This document shows positions 51,465 to 59,153 of a DNA stretch of 64,000 bases, in pieces. The stretch spans positions 1 through 64,000 of the forward strand of contig JADZEK010000016.1 of NCBI GenBank assembly GCA_020850595.1, read 5' to 3'. Numbering within the stretch: position 1 is the first letter of the stretch; every line of letters starts with the position of its first letter. The stretch comes from Anaerolineales bacterium. Lineage in GTDB: Bacteria; Chloroflexota; Anaerolineae; Anaerolineales; UBA6663. Below the pieces are notes generated by a model. It ran no database searches. It had not been told where the DNA came from and worked only from the letters and a program-made list of their open reading frames with translations. The translations under genes and the position numbers were made by a program.

Positions 51465-52373
51465 GTGACCGACATCTTCCCGCTCGACCTGCACTTCCAA
51501 GGCAACCCGCACGGCATCGCCGCCTACCTCCTGCGCGGCCCCGCCGGCAACGTCCTCATCGAGGTCGGCCCCGGCTCCACGCTGCCGTATCTGCAAGCCG
51601 GCCTCGCCGCCCATGGCCTCGCCCCCGCTGACATCGCCGCCGTGCTCGTCACCCACATCCACCTCGACCACGCCGGCTCCGCGGGTTGGTGGGCGCGGCA
51701 GGGCGTGCCCATTCACGTCCACCACCTCGGCGCGCCCCACCTCGTGGACCCAGAACGCCTGCTCACCAGCGCCCGCCGCATCTATCTCGACCAGATGGAC
51801 ACCCTGTGGGGTGAGTTCCTGGCCTCCCCCGCCGATCGCGTCTTCGCCCACCACGACGGCGACGTGATCGAGGCCGCGGGCCTGCGCCTCATTGCCCACG
51901 ACACCCCCGGCCACGCCCGCCATCACCTCGTCTACCAGCTAGGCGACGTGGCCTTCGTCGGCGACCTGGCCGGCGTGCGCCGTCCCGAGAGCCGCTACTT
52001 GCGCCTGCCCACGCCGCCGCCCGAGTTCGACCTCCCCGCCTGGCTCGCCAGTGTTGCCCGCATGCGCGCCCTCAACTTTCAGGCTATCTACCTCACCCAC
52101 TTCGGCCCGCTCACCGGCCCCGCCGTCGCCGCTCACTGGGACCAGGTCAGCAGCCTCCTACCGCAGTATGCCGGACTGGTGCAAACCGGCCTCGCCGCGA
52201 GCCAAGATCGAGACACCCTCGTGGCTCACCTGGCCGCCTGGGAAGCCGAGCGCCTCATCGCCCTTGGCGTCCCCCATGAGCAGTTGCCCATCTACGACGC
52301 CCTCGGCCCCAACTTCATGGCCGTAGACGGCCTCCTGCGTTACTGGCAAAAGCAGGCCCGCCCGCCCGCCTAG
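51465..52373 (+). CDS. MBL-fold metallo-hydrolase
   Basis: 302 residues from GTG with AGGA 7 nt upstream. It has VTHIHLDHAGSAGWW (HxHxDH zinc ligands), HDTPGHARHHLVY (His ligand), GDVAFVGDLAG (Asp ligand) and IYLTHFGPLTG (final His). This is the glyoxalase-II/lactonase type. The spacing of 146 bp from the ligase cluster makes co-transcription possible but not certain. Substrate unknown. Confidence 0.88.
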   Translation: MTDIFPLDLHFQGNPHGIAAYLLRGPAGNVLIEVGPGSTLPYLQAGLAAHGLAPADIAAVLVTHIHLDHAGSAGWWARQGVPIHVHHLGAPHLVDPERLLTSARRIYLDQMDTLWGEFLASPADRVFAHHDGDVIEAAGLRLIAHDTPGHARHHLVYQLGDVAFVGDLAGVRRPESRYLRLPTPPPEFDLPAWLASVARMRALNFQAIYLTHFGPLTGPAVAAHWDQVSSLLPQYAGLVQTGLAASQDRDTLVAHLAAWEAERLIALGVPHEQLPIYDALGPNFMAVDGLLRYWQKQARPPA

Positions 52374-52408
52374 CCGCGCTTCAGCTTCGCCGTTCTTAAA
52401 GAAAACCC

Positions 52409-52449
52409 CCTCCTTCTTCCCCGCGCCTGGGCAGCGAGGAAGAAGGAGG
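52409..52449 (+). terminator. terminator after the MBL-fold gene
   Basis: Perfect 12-bp stem CCTCCTTCTTCC (52409-52420) with GGAAGAAGGAGG (52438-52449), followed by AAGTTCG. There is no T-run, so termination strength is uncertain. Confidence 0.5.
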
Positions 52450-52489
52450 AAGTTCGATCGCGATCATGCCAGGACCTGGCCTGGCCTTG

Positions 52490-52860
52490 TCAGGCGTTTG
52501 CGCTAAGTCGCGGCAGTCGCAGCTTCCTCGCGCCCCTGCCTTCAACCGCTGGACCGCCACCTGCAGCAGCCCGCCCGCCCTGCACCGCCACCACGATCAC
52601 ACCGACAAACACGAAGATCACCGAGTTGCCCGAGGCGTTCAGCCCCAACTGGCTCAACCTGAACAGCGCCAGCAGTTGCCTAAACCCGCCGAACGCAATC
52701 TGCTGCCCGAACATCAGCACGAGCAACAGGCCCACCTGTGGGTGGCTCAGCGCCGCGCCGCCCCCGTGCCGCTGCGCCCTAACCGGCCCGCCAACCCTGC
52801 CGCCCGCCGCGCCGCTTCGCCGGCCTCCCCCAGCTTTCTGCGCAGATCGTGTGGTTGACG
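52490..52860 (-). pseudogene. relic of an MFS transporter
   Basis: The minus strand encodes HPQVGLLLVLMFGQQIAFGGF, then LGLNASGNSVIFVFVGVIVVAVQGG, which reads as TM7-TM8 of an MFS drug transporter (TetA-like) with the following loop motif. After VQGG the frame must change to continue as LLQVAVQRLKAG, and before HPQ a second shift gives the expected charged loop (KLGEAGEAARRAAGLAGR). No N-terminal half and no start are present. It is a decayed fragment beside tRNA-Lys. Confidence 0.6.
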
Positions 52861-52882
52861 AATGCCGCCGGCCGGGTATAAT
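52855..52882 (+). promoter_or_regulatory. promoter of tRNA-Lys
   Basis: -35 TTGACG (52855-52860), 16-bp spacer, -10 TATAAT (52877-52882), 12 bp before the tRNA. Confidence 0.8.
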
Positions 52883-52894
52883 CATCACCGGTTC

Positions 52895-52967
<73 letters not shown>

Positions 52968-52982
52968 CTCTTATCCCCTCCG

Positions 52983-53009
52983 GCCCGATCTATCCGCGAT
53001 CGGGCTTTT
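52983..53009 (+). terminator. terminator of tRNA-Lys
   Basis: Perfect 8-bp stem GCCCGATC (52983-52990) with GATCGGGC (52998-53005), then TTTT. Confidence 0.85.
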
Positions 53010-53028
53010 CGATAGCGGAGACATCGCC

Positions 53029-53325
53029 GTGCAAACTTGCGGGATCTGCAACACCCAAGCCCCAGACATCAGCCGTATCTGCGCCAAGTGCGGCGCCGAC
53101 CTCACCGTTGAGTCCACGGCGGCTCAGGCCCGCCGGAAACTCCAGACCAACGACCGCGTCTCGCTCATCCGCGTCTCCGTCGCGCACGATGCCTGCCCGG
53201 TCTGCGCCGCGGGCCAGGGCGCTTACCCCAAGGCGGCCGTGCCGGTCCTGCCGCACGAAGGCTGCTCGCACGGTGAAGGCTGCCGCTGCTACTACGAGCC
53301 GGTGCTGACCGAGATTTACCCCTAG
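53029..53325 (+). CDS. small zinc-ribbon protein
   Basis: 98 residues read from GTG at 53029 with GGAG upstream; a longer frame would start inside the tRNA. The N-terminus has CGIC and CAKC, forming a four-Cys zinc ribbon. The C-terminus has CPVC then CSHGEGCRCYYEPVL, a second Cys-rich site. No known family is recognised, though the layout suits a small nucleic-acid or protein adaptor. It lies between the tRNA terminator and a bidirectional terminator, so it may be a single-gene unit with a promoter overlapping the tRNA region. Confidence 0.7.
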   Translation: MQTCGICNTQAPDISRICAKCGADLTVESTAAQARRKLQTNDRVSLIRVSVAHDACPVCAAGQGAYPKAAVPVLPHEGCSHGEGCRCYYEPVLTEIYP

Positions 53326-53350
53326 CACCCGCGCCGCCACCCAGGCAACT

Positions 53351-53381
53351 AAAAGGCCAGCCGCATTGCGCCTGGCCTTTT
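53351..53381. terminator. bidirectional terminator between the zinc-ribbon gene and cca
   Basis: Perfect 10-bp stem AAAAGGCCAG (53351-53360) with CTGGCCTTTT (53372-53381), giving a T-run in both directions. Confidence 0.9.
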
Positions 53382-53408
53382 CTATTGGCGCCCTCATCCT
53401 CGCCGTCT

Positions 53409-54785
53409 TCAGTCGTTGGCCGCCAACTCCCGCGCCAACACCAGCGCGCCCGCCCGGTCGCTGACCTCGCCGGCGGCCTGCGCCTCGCGCACCGCCTCCA
53501 GCAGCGCCCCAACGCGCGGCCCCGGCTTCAGCCCAAGTTCGCCCAGCAGGTCGTCACCGTTTACGAGCGCGGGCGGGTTCACAGCTTCTTCCGGAGTCTC
53601 AAAGTAAGCCCGCAGCAGCGCCGCAGCCGCCTCCAGCCATTCGTTCCACGCCTCCGTGGGCGGCGCGCCCACAAAGCCCGCCAGGAAGTCCGCCAGTCCG
53701 AGCAGCGCCGCCTCCACGCCCGCCGCGCCGTGCGCCCGGTAGTAGCGATAGATGGCGCGGTTAGTGACCGGCAACTCGCCCGCCAGCCGGGCGAGCGCGG
53801 GCAGCCCATCCAGCAACATGCCCACGTGCCGCACCTCGTCGGTGCTCAGGCGCAGCGTCGTCAGGCGCGCGCGGGCCGTGGCCGCATCGAGCGTTGCCAG
53901 CGTCGCCGCCAGCACCATCAGCCAGTGCGCCGGGCGTTCATCGCTCAGCGGCGCTTGCAGGTGGCGGCCCAGCGCGGCGCGATGCCGCCCCAGCCGTACC
54001 GACACCAGCCCCAGCGTCAAATCAGAGGCCGCCTCCAAGTCGTGCACCGGGGCCAGCGCGCCCAGCAGGTCGCTCAGGCGCTCCACGCTCGCCAGCGTAT
54101 GTTCCCAGCCCGGCCCGTTCGTCGCTAGTTCCGGCGCCAGCCCCGCCAGCAAGCCCAGCACCGCCAGGTTGCGCAGCGCGCCGGCCGGGTTGGGCCCGCC
54201 CAGGCAGCGCAGGAACTCGTCCCGCCGGCGCTCAGCCGCCACGCCGGGCAGCGCCGGGGCCGCCGCGCGCACCGCGGCGCGCGTGGCCGGGTCGAGCCGG
54301 AACCCCAACTGCATCGCCAGCCGCACCGCGCGGATCGTGCGCACCGGGTCGTCGCTCAGCGAGCGCGGCCCGCACTGCCGGATGACCTTGGCGCGCAAGT
54401 CAGCCTGTCCGCCGGTCGGGTCAATCAGCGCCTCCGGCGCGGCTGGGTCGAGCGCCATGGCGTTGATCGTGAAATCGCGCGCCGCCAGGTCGGCCGCCAA
54501 CTCGTCGCCTCGCATCCGCGCGAAGTCCAGCTTCAGTCGCTCGGCCCCTCGTGTCAGCAGCACGCGACCCACGCCGCGCTCGGCGTCCAACGGATAGAAG
54601 TCGGCCCCCAACTGCTGCGCCGCCGCTCGCGCCAGGGCCACGCCATCCCCAACCGTCACAAAATCAAAGTCGTGCAGACGGCGGCCCAGCAGCCGGTCGC
54701 GCACCGCGCCGCCCACCAGCCAGTAGGGCGGGGCGCTCGACAGTGCAGCGCGCAGTTCGGCCACCAGCCCCGGCAGTTCGCTCAC
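53409..54785 (-). CDS. cca: tRNA nucleotidyltransferase / poly(A) polymerase family (CCA-adding)
   Basis: 458 residues. The class II nucleotidyltransferase head has YWLVGGAVRDRLLGR and HDFDFVTVGDG (metal Asp pair), RDFTINAMALDP, ALIDPTGGQADL and DDPVRTIRAVRLAMQLGF, followed by a helical body. tRNA genes in this window lack encoded CCA ends, which fits the assignment. It forms an operon with hpt (4-nt overlap) and tdk. Confidence 0.9.
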   Translation of the reverse strand: MSELPGLVAELRAALSSAPPYWLVGGAVRDRLLGRRLHDFDFVTVGDGVALARAAAQQLGADFYPLDAERGVGRVLLTRGAERLKLDFARMRGDELAADLAARDFTINAMALDPAAPEALIDPTGGQADLRAKVIRQCGPRSLSDDPVRTIRAVRLAMQLGFRLDPATRAAVRAAAPALPGVAAERRRDEFLRCLGGPNPAGALRNLAVLGLLAGLAPELATNGPGWEHTLASVERLSDLLGALAPVHDLEAASDLTLGLVSVRLGRHRAALGRHLQAPLSDERPAHWLMVLAATLATLDAATARARLTTLRLSTDEVRHVGMLLDGLPALARLAGELPVTNRAIYRYYRAHGAAGVEAALLGLADFLAGFVGAPPTEAWNEWLEAAAALLRAYFETPEEAVNPPALVNGDDLLGELGLKPGPRVGALLEAVREAQAAGEVSDRAGALVLARELAAND

Positions 54786-55345
54786 TCAGCTTCCGGTTTC
54801 AGATAAACTTCGGGCTTGACCACGCCGATATAGGGCACGTTGCGGTAGTACTCATCCACATCCAGCCCATAGCCAAACACGTACTTATTGGGGATGTCGA
54901 AGCCGACGTAGTGGATCGGCACCTCCACCTCGCGCCGCGAGCTTTTGTCGAGCAGGGCGCAAATCTTCAGTGAGGCCGGCTGGCGGGCCGCCAGCAGCGC
55001 CAACACCGCGTGGATCGTGTGACCCGTGTCCACAATGTCCTCCACCACCAGCACATGCCGGTTCTCGATGCTCTGGTTAATGTCGAGGATCACTCGCACG
55101 TTGCCCGCCGAGGCGCGTGCCCCCACCCCGTACGACGAGATCGCCATGAAATCAATCGCGTGCGGCGTGCGGATCTGGCGCATCAGGTCGGTTAAGAACA
55201 TCACGCCGCCGCGCAAAATGCACAGCAGCAGTAGGTCTTGCCCGGCGTAGTCGCGCGTGATCTGCTCGCCCAATTCGTGCACGCGCTGGCGGAGTTGCGC
55301 TTCGGAGACCAACACTTCGGCCAGGATGTCTTCAGCAGTCTGCAT
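54782..55345 (-). CDS. hpt: hypoxanthine phosphoribosyltransferase
   Basis: 187 residues. It has LLLCILRGGVMFLTDL, the flexible-loop SSYG and the PRPP-binding motif VLVVEDIVDTGHT near residue 100, then KICALLDK and VDEYYRNVPYIGV at the end. The usual E-D-I-x-D-T-G-x-T form is intact. It salvages hypoxanthine or guanine with PRPP. It starts 12 nt after tdk and overlaps the start of cca. Confidence 0.94.
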   Translation of the reverse strand: MQTAEDILAEVLVSEAQLRQRVHELGEQITRDYAGQDLLLLCILRGGVMFLTDLMRQIRTPHAIDFMAISSYGVGARASAGNVRVILDINQSIENRHVLVVEDIVDTGHTIHAVLALLAARQPASLKICALLDKSSRREVEVPIHYVGFDIPNKYVFGYGLDVDEYYRNVPYIGVVKPEVYLKPEAE

Positions 55346-55357
55346 GGCGCGGCTCCT

Positions 55358-55930
55358 TCAGCGGCGCGGCACAACGTGGTGCTCGCGGCAGCGAGCTTCG
55401 TACAACTCGCTCGCTCCCACCACCACCACCGGGTCGTCGTACAGCGCCGGGCGATTGTCAATCAGCCGCTGGGTGCGTGAGGCCTCGCCTCCGCACACCG
55501 CGCAGATGGCGTGCAGCTTGTCCACATGCTCAGCCAGCGACAAGAGCATCGGCATCGGGCCGAACGGCTCGCCGCGGAAGTCCTGGTCCAGCCCGGCCAC
55601 GATCACGCGCACCCCGCGCGCCGCCAGGCCTTGGCAGATGCCGCCCACCTCCGGCTCGAAGAACTGCGCCTCATCCAGCGCCACCACGGTCGTGTCGGGG
55701 CGCACCAGCGGCACCAGGTCGGCGGCGCGGGCCACCGGCGTGGCGTCGAACTCCGACCCAGCGTGTGAGGTGACTTTCTCGACCGCGTAGCGGTTGTCAA
55801 TGCCCGGCTTGAACACCTGCACACTCTGCTTGGCGATGCGCGCGCGCCGCAGCCGCCTGATCAATTCATCAGTCTTCCCGCTAAACATCGAACCGGTGAT
55901 GACTTCAATCGAGCCGCTGGTATGGCGCAT
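55358..55930 (-). CDS. tdk: thymidine kinase
   Basis: 190 residues from ATG at 55930, which has AAGGG upstream; an in-frame ATG at 55960 is possible. Type II kinase with Walker A GSMFSGKT, the Asp-Glu motif [24 protein letters not shown], the zinc pair CAVC and the lasso-region [33 protein letters not shown]. It phosphorylates thymidine for dTTP salvage. Confidence 0.95.
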   Translation of the reverse strand: MRHTSGSIEVITGSMFSGKTDELIRRLRRARIAKQSVQVFKPGIDNRYAVEKVTSHAGSEFDATPVARAADLVPLVRPDTTVVALDEAQFFEPEVGGICQGLAARGVRVIVAGLDQDFRGEPFGPMPMLLSLAEHVDKLHAICAVCGGEASRTQRLIDNRPALYDDPVVVVGASELYEARCREHHVVPRR

Positions 55931-55967
55931 AGACCCTTCCCGCCGGAGCCGGCCAGTCAAGTGGAAA

Positions 55968-56011
55968 ATATAAGGGCAGGCGGCCCAGCCTTGGGACGCC
56001 TGCCCTTATAT
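55968..56011 (-). terminator. terminator of the bL21-bL27-bL31 unit
   Basis: 15-bp perfect stem (55968-55982 with 55997-56011), 14-nt loop, then TTTTCC on the minus strand. It separates rpmE from tdk. Confidence 0.85.
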
Positions 56012-56047
56012 AAATCATGTGCAGCCCAACCGCAACTGCCGGCCGCT

Positions 56048-56539
56048 TTACTCGGCGGCGGGGGTCTCGGCCTCAGCCGTCTCCGCGGCCTCGGGTAGGA
56101 ACCCGCGCGTGCGCAGGCGCTTCTTGAGGTCAATCAGGCTCTTGCGCCCGAAGCCCTCCAGGCTCAGGAACGACTCCTCGCCCTGGGCCTCGAAGCGGGC
56201 CACCACGTCGGCGATAGTATTCAACCCGGCGGTGGTCAAGGCGGCCTCCGGCCGCGCGCCCAGTTCCAGCGCGCTGATGGGTTGGTCCGTCGTGACCTTG
56301 GCCGTCTCGCGGGCCGCGGCGTCGGCGCGGAACTTGTCGCGCACTTCCAGCTTCTTGTAGAAGCGGTCAACCTGACCCTCGGTGTCCACCATGCGCTGCT
56401 CGCCCGTATAGAACGGGTGGCACTTGTAGCACATGTCGGTGTGGATCAGTTCCTTGGTGGAGCCGGTCGTCCACGTGTTGCCGCACGAGCAGACCACCTT
56501 GGCGTTCGGGAAATACTTGGGGTGAATACCAGTCTTCAT
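56048..56539 (-). CDS. rpmE: ribosomal protein bL31 fused to an RNA polymerase alpha-CTD-like domain
   Basis: 163 residues from the ATG at 56539, giving the usual MKTGIHPKY start. Residues 1-70 are bL31 of the zinc type (CSCGNTW, CYKCHPFYTG). After a charged linker, residues 93-150 read PISALELGARPEAALTTAGL, then NTIADVV and LEGFGRKSLIDLKKRLRTRGF, closely matching the helix-hairpin-helix of the RNA polymerase alpha C-terminal domain. In E. coli numbering Arg265, Gly296, Lys298 and Ser299 counterparts are kept; Asn268 is replaced by Ala. It is roughly twice the usual bL31 length. An Ala/Glu tail ends the protein. Confidence 0.88.
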   Translation of the reverse strand: MKTGIHPKYFPNAKVVCSCGNTWTTGSTKELIHTDMCYKCHPFYTGEQRMVDTEGQVDRFYKKLEVRDKFRADAAARETAKVTTDQPISALELGARPEAALTTAGLNTIADVVARFEAQGEESFLSLEGFGRKSLIDLKKRLRTRGFLPEAAETAEAETPAAE

Positions 56540-56637
56540 GTCATCCTCGGCCCCGCTCATCCTAAGCCTGAACGTTCCGTCGGCCGGGTGATCCTGGGGC
56601 GGGAATCATCCGGCTCGGAGGAACACAGGCGCCCGAC

Positions 56638-56934
56638 CTACGCTTGGGCGGCCTCGGCGGCGGGCGCTTCGGCCGGCGTCTCCACCGGGTCAACGCTCAC
56701 CATCTTGCGGCCGCTCGGCAGCGTCTCAAAATTAACGTGTCCCGGCGCGATGGCGTACAGCGTGTCGTCGCGGCCGAGGCGCACATTGCGGCCCGGGTGA
56801 ATGTGCGTGCCGCGCTGGCGGGCGATGATGTGCCCCGACTTCACCAGTTCGCCGCCGTACTTTTTGATGCCCAGGCGTTGCGAATTGCTGTCGCGCCCGT
56901 TCCGGCTCGAGCCGGCGCCCTTCTTGTGTGCCAT
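56638..56934 (-). CDS. rpmA: ribosomal protein bL27
   Basis: 98 residues. It begins [20 protein letters not shown] and continues GVKxYGGE-type [37 protein letters not shown], all standard for bL27. The N-terminus lacks the cleavable extension seen in Firmicutes. The C-terminus has an Ala/Pro/Glu tail. It sits 10 nt after rplU. Confidence 0.97.
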   Translation of the reverse strand: MAHKKGAGSSRNGRDSNSQRLGIKKYGGELVKSGHIIARQRGTHIHPGRNVRLGRDDTLYAIAPGHVNFETLPSGRKMVSVDPVETPAEAPAAEAAQA

Positions 56935-56944
56935 GGTGTCTGTC

Positions 56945-57259
56945 CTACCCTTCGATCGTGTTGATGATCAGGCGCGTGTACTTCTGGCGATGGCCGCGTT
57001 TGCGGCGCTGACGTTCTTTGGCCTTATAGCGGAAGGCGTAAACCTTGGGGCCTTTGATCTCGCCCTCGACGGTGGCCGTGACGCTGGCCCCCGCCACGGT
57101 CGGGCTGCCCACGGCCGCGCTCCCCTCGTTGACGAGCAGCAGCACATCGCTGAAGGTATAGGCGGCGCCGGCCTCGATCGGCAGGCGGTCCACCTCCACC
57201 GCCCCGCCTTCGACGACGCGGTATTGCTTTCCGCCGCTGCGGATAATGGCGTACTTCAT
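56945..57259 (-). CDS. rplU: ribosomal protein bL21
   Basis: 104 residues: [29 protein letters not shown] and the C-terminal [22 protein letters not shown], all typical. It is the first gene of the rplU-rpmA-rpmE unit. The roughly 145-nt leader after the promoter at 57409-57438 is long and GC-rich and could hold a ribosomal-protein control element, though I see no defined fold. Confidence 0.97.
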   Translation of the reverse strand: MKYAIIRSGGKQYRVVEGGAVEVDRLPIEAGAAYTFSDVLLLVNEGSAAVGSPTVAGASVTATVEGEIKGPKVYAFRYKAKERQRRKRGHRQKYTRLIINTIEG

Positions 57260-57408
57260 GGCTTGGCTCCAATCCTCGCTTCACCGTGGGGCCGCGGGCG
57301 CCAAAGCGCGGGTGTTGCAGGCGGCGGGCCGGGGAAGACTGGCTGAAATGGCGCGGTTGGTGCGCCGACGGCAAGATGCCCCAGCCTGCGCCGGGGCAAC
57401 GAAGGCGC

Positions 57409-57438
57409 ATTATAGCCGCGCTGGAGAGGTTTTGTCAA
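57409..57438 (-). promoter_or_regulatory. promoter of rplU-rpmA-rpmE
   Basis: Minus strand -35 TTGACA (57433-57438), 18-bp spacer, -10 TATAAT (57409-57414). Both hexamers match the consensus. Confidence 0.9.
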
Positions 57439-57486
57439 TGTTGCGCGAAGACCGCGGGCGCGGCCGGCGCGCGCATCTATCCGCCG

Positions 57487-57516
57487 TTGACGCTCGTGCG
57501 TGACGTATGTTACAAT
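57487..57516 (+). promoter_or_regulatory. promoter of tRNA-Glu
   Basis: -35 TTGACG (57487-57492), 18-bp spacer, -10 TACAAT (57511-57516). It is divergent from the rplU promoter 50 bp away. Confidence 0.8.
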
Positions 57517-57536
57517 GCCCGCCGTTGTGCCCCTGA

Positions 57537-57609
57537 GCCCCCATCGTCTAGTGGACCAGGACGCGGCCCTCTCAAGGCCAAAACCGGAGTTCGAATCTCC
57601 GTGGGGGCA
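57537..57609 (+). tRNA. tRNA-Glu (CTC)
   Basis: Acceptor stem GCCCCCA with TGGGGGC, discriminator A at 57609, anticodon stem GGCC/GGCC with loop CTCTCAA giving anticodon CTC, and T-loop GTTCGAATC. CCA is not encoded. A terminator follows. Confidence 0.95.
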
Positions 57610-57627
57610 CAACCGCGACCCAAAAGG

Positions 57628-57652
57628 CGCCTCCCACCCGGAGGCGTTTTTT
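57628..57652 (+). terminator. terminator of tRNA-Glu
   Basis: Perfect 7-bp stem CGCCTCC (57628-57634) with GGAGGCG (57640-57646), then TTTTTT. Confidence 0.9.
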
Positions 57653-57794
57653 GTTGCCCGGCTCCCGGCCTCAGTCTTTCGTCGCTCGTCAGGGTGTTCC
57701 CACGGCGCCCGCGCTGCGGAGACCTGCCTGACGCCCAGCCCCCGGTTGCGCATCGCCCCTGCGCCTCGCCAGGTTTTGGAGGATTGGGGCGCGC

Positions 57795-58709
57795 TTACGG
57801 CTCTTCCAGCGCGACCATCCCGCACACGCCCGCGATCTTGCGCTTCACCCAGGCATCCAACTCGGGCCACACCCCATCCGCCGGGTCAGCCGCCCGCGCC
57901 AGCGCCAACAGCGACTGGTAAGCCATGCTGCGGAAGACCACTGCCTGTGGCTTCACACACGCCGCCAGCCGCTGCCATTCCGGCTGGCGCACGCGCGTCG
58001 CCATGGGCAGGCGCGGCTCCTCGGCGTAGACCACCACGAACGCCGCGCGCAGGCCCGCCTGGCGGCCCACGGCCGCGGCCGTCGTCAGGTTGCGCATCCA
58101 TTGGTTCCACGGCCCGGCGAACGGGCATGGGCTATGCTCCAGGTCCGCGCGCAGGCCGAACACCTCCGGCGCGTAGTCCCAATAGCGAAAGCCCTTCTCG
58201 CTCAGCGCACAATATGCCGTGCGCTGGTTGGCGGGGTTGGTCTGTATGCGGTAGTGGCCGTTGCATTGCTTCAGCCCTTTGTGCTTGCCGCGCGCGATGG
58301 GCAGGGTTTGGCCGCAGCCGCCGCCATCGCTCTCCGTGAACTTGCACTCGAACAGCATCAGGGCCTCGGCGCTCCGCGCCAGTGCGTCCACGAACGTCGG
58401 GGTCTTCTCGTCCAGCAGGTTATCCGGGTCGTGCCACTCCAAGGCTACGTCCCATGGCCCGGCGCTGGGTAGGCCGAGTTGCGCGGCGAGCGCGCCCAGC
58501 ACCCGATCGCGGCTGGGGTGCAGCTTCAGCGTGCCGAACACATCAATGCTCAGCGCCTGCGACGACTTCTCCTTGAAAGCGTCACAGACCTCGCCCGCCG
58601 CGCTGTGCCAGCGGTAGCCCTCCCACGGCTCAACGGCGGCGTGGGCGTAGGGAAACAAGTTGGCCTCAATGCTGCGGCGGCGCGTGGCGCGGGCGACGAA
58701 GTCGGACAT
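57795..58709 (-). CDS. orphan PD-(D/E)XK-type nuclease-like protein
   Basis: 304 residues. The core segment TPTFVDALARSAEALMLFECKFTE near residues 104-127 contains the Asp and the Glu-x-Lys (E-C-K) of the PD-(D/E)XK fold. Several Cys lie just after it (GGGCGQT, KQCNGHYR) and in LEHSPCPF. No methyltransferase or specificity subunit is near, so it is not a simple restriction system. The -10 at 58718-58723 implies a nearly leaderless mRNA. The role is unknown. Confidence 0.65.
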   Translation of the reverse strand: MSDFVARATRRRSIEANLFPYAHAAVEPWEGYRWHSAAGEVCDAFKEKSSQALSIDVFGTLKLHPSRDRVLGALAAQLGLPSAGPWDVALEWHDPDNLLDEKTPTFVDALARSAEALMLFECKFTESDGGGCGQTLPIARGKHKGLKQCNGHYRIQTNPANQRTAYCALSEKGFRYWDYAPEVFGLRADLEHSPCPFAGPWNQWMRNLTTAAAVGRQAGLRAAFVVVYAEEPRLPMATRVRQPEWQRLAACVKPQAVVFRSMAYQSLLALARAADPADGVWPELDAWVKRKIAGVCGMVALEEP

Positions 58710-58717
58710 GGCCGCGC

Positions 58718-58723
58718 ATTATA
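58718..58723 (-). promoter_or_regulatory. -10 element of the PD-(D/E)XK gene
   Basis: TATAAT on the minus strand, 8 bp before the ATG at 58709, implying a leaderless transcript. No clear -35. Confidence 0.4.
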
Positions 58724-59002
58724 ACGAGGGACGAACAGATGGGCTAGGGGCGGCCGGTGTCTCCAATAGCGCCCCAACACAGTGCCAGGGCCAGAGCCAA
58801 GCGGGTGTCCAACCCCGGCCGTACCCTAGGCTCGGCGCGGCGTCCCCACCTACCGGCGCGCGACCGTTCGTGCTCTGCTCTAGGTTGACCTGCCTCGGTG
58901 GGCTTGGTGGGTGACAAATCTGATCTGCTGAAGAAGGTCATTTATCTCAAATTCCCCCTTGTTTCGACCAAGAGAGAGGCCTGCGTCTTAGTGAGATCGC
59001 AG
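58724..59002. other. non-coding part of the gap between the nuclease-like and GH127-like genes
   Basis: No ORF with codon use or motif like the neighbours is seen. GC content falls around 58910-58990 (AAATCTGATCTGCTGAAGAA region), unlike the rest of the window. No repeats or RNA genes are recognised. The GH127-like promoter follows at 59003, and a GCCTGTC/GACAGGC hairpin at 59103-59120 lies in its leader. Confidence 0.4.
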
Positions 59003-59031
59003 TTGACAGCGACCCAGCAACGCCGAACAAT
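59003..59031 (+). promoter_or_regulatory. promoter of the GH127-like gene
   Basis: -35 TTGACA (59003-59008), 17-bp spacer, -10 AACAAT (59026-59031). AGGAG lies at 59139-59143 before the ATG at 59154. Confidence 0.5.
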
Positions 59032-59153
59032 GGAAGGCGCGTCGCCCCATCGCTCTGGCCGGCGGCGCCATCATCCGTCTACCCCGGTTCGCGTGCCCGA
59101 GCGCCTGTCAGGCGACAGGCCCGAGCCATCAGCTGAAACAGGAGTCAAGTCAG

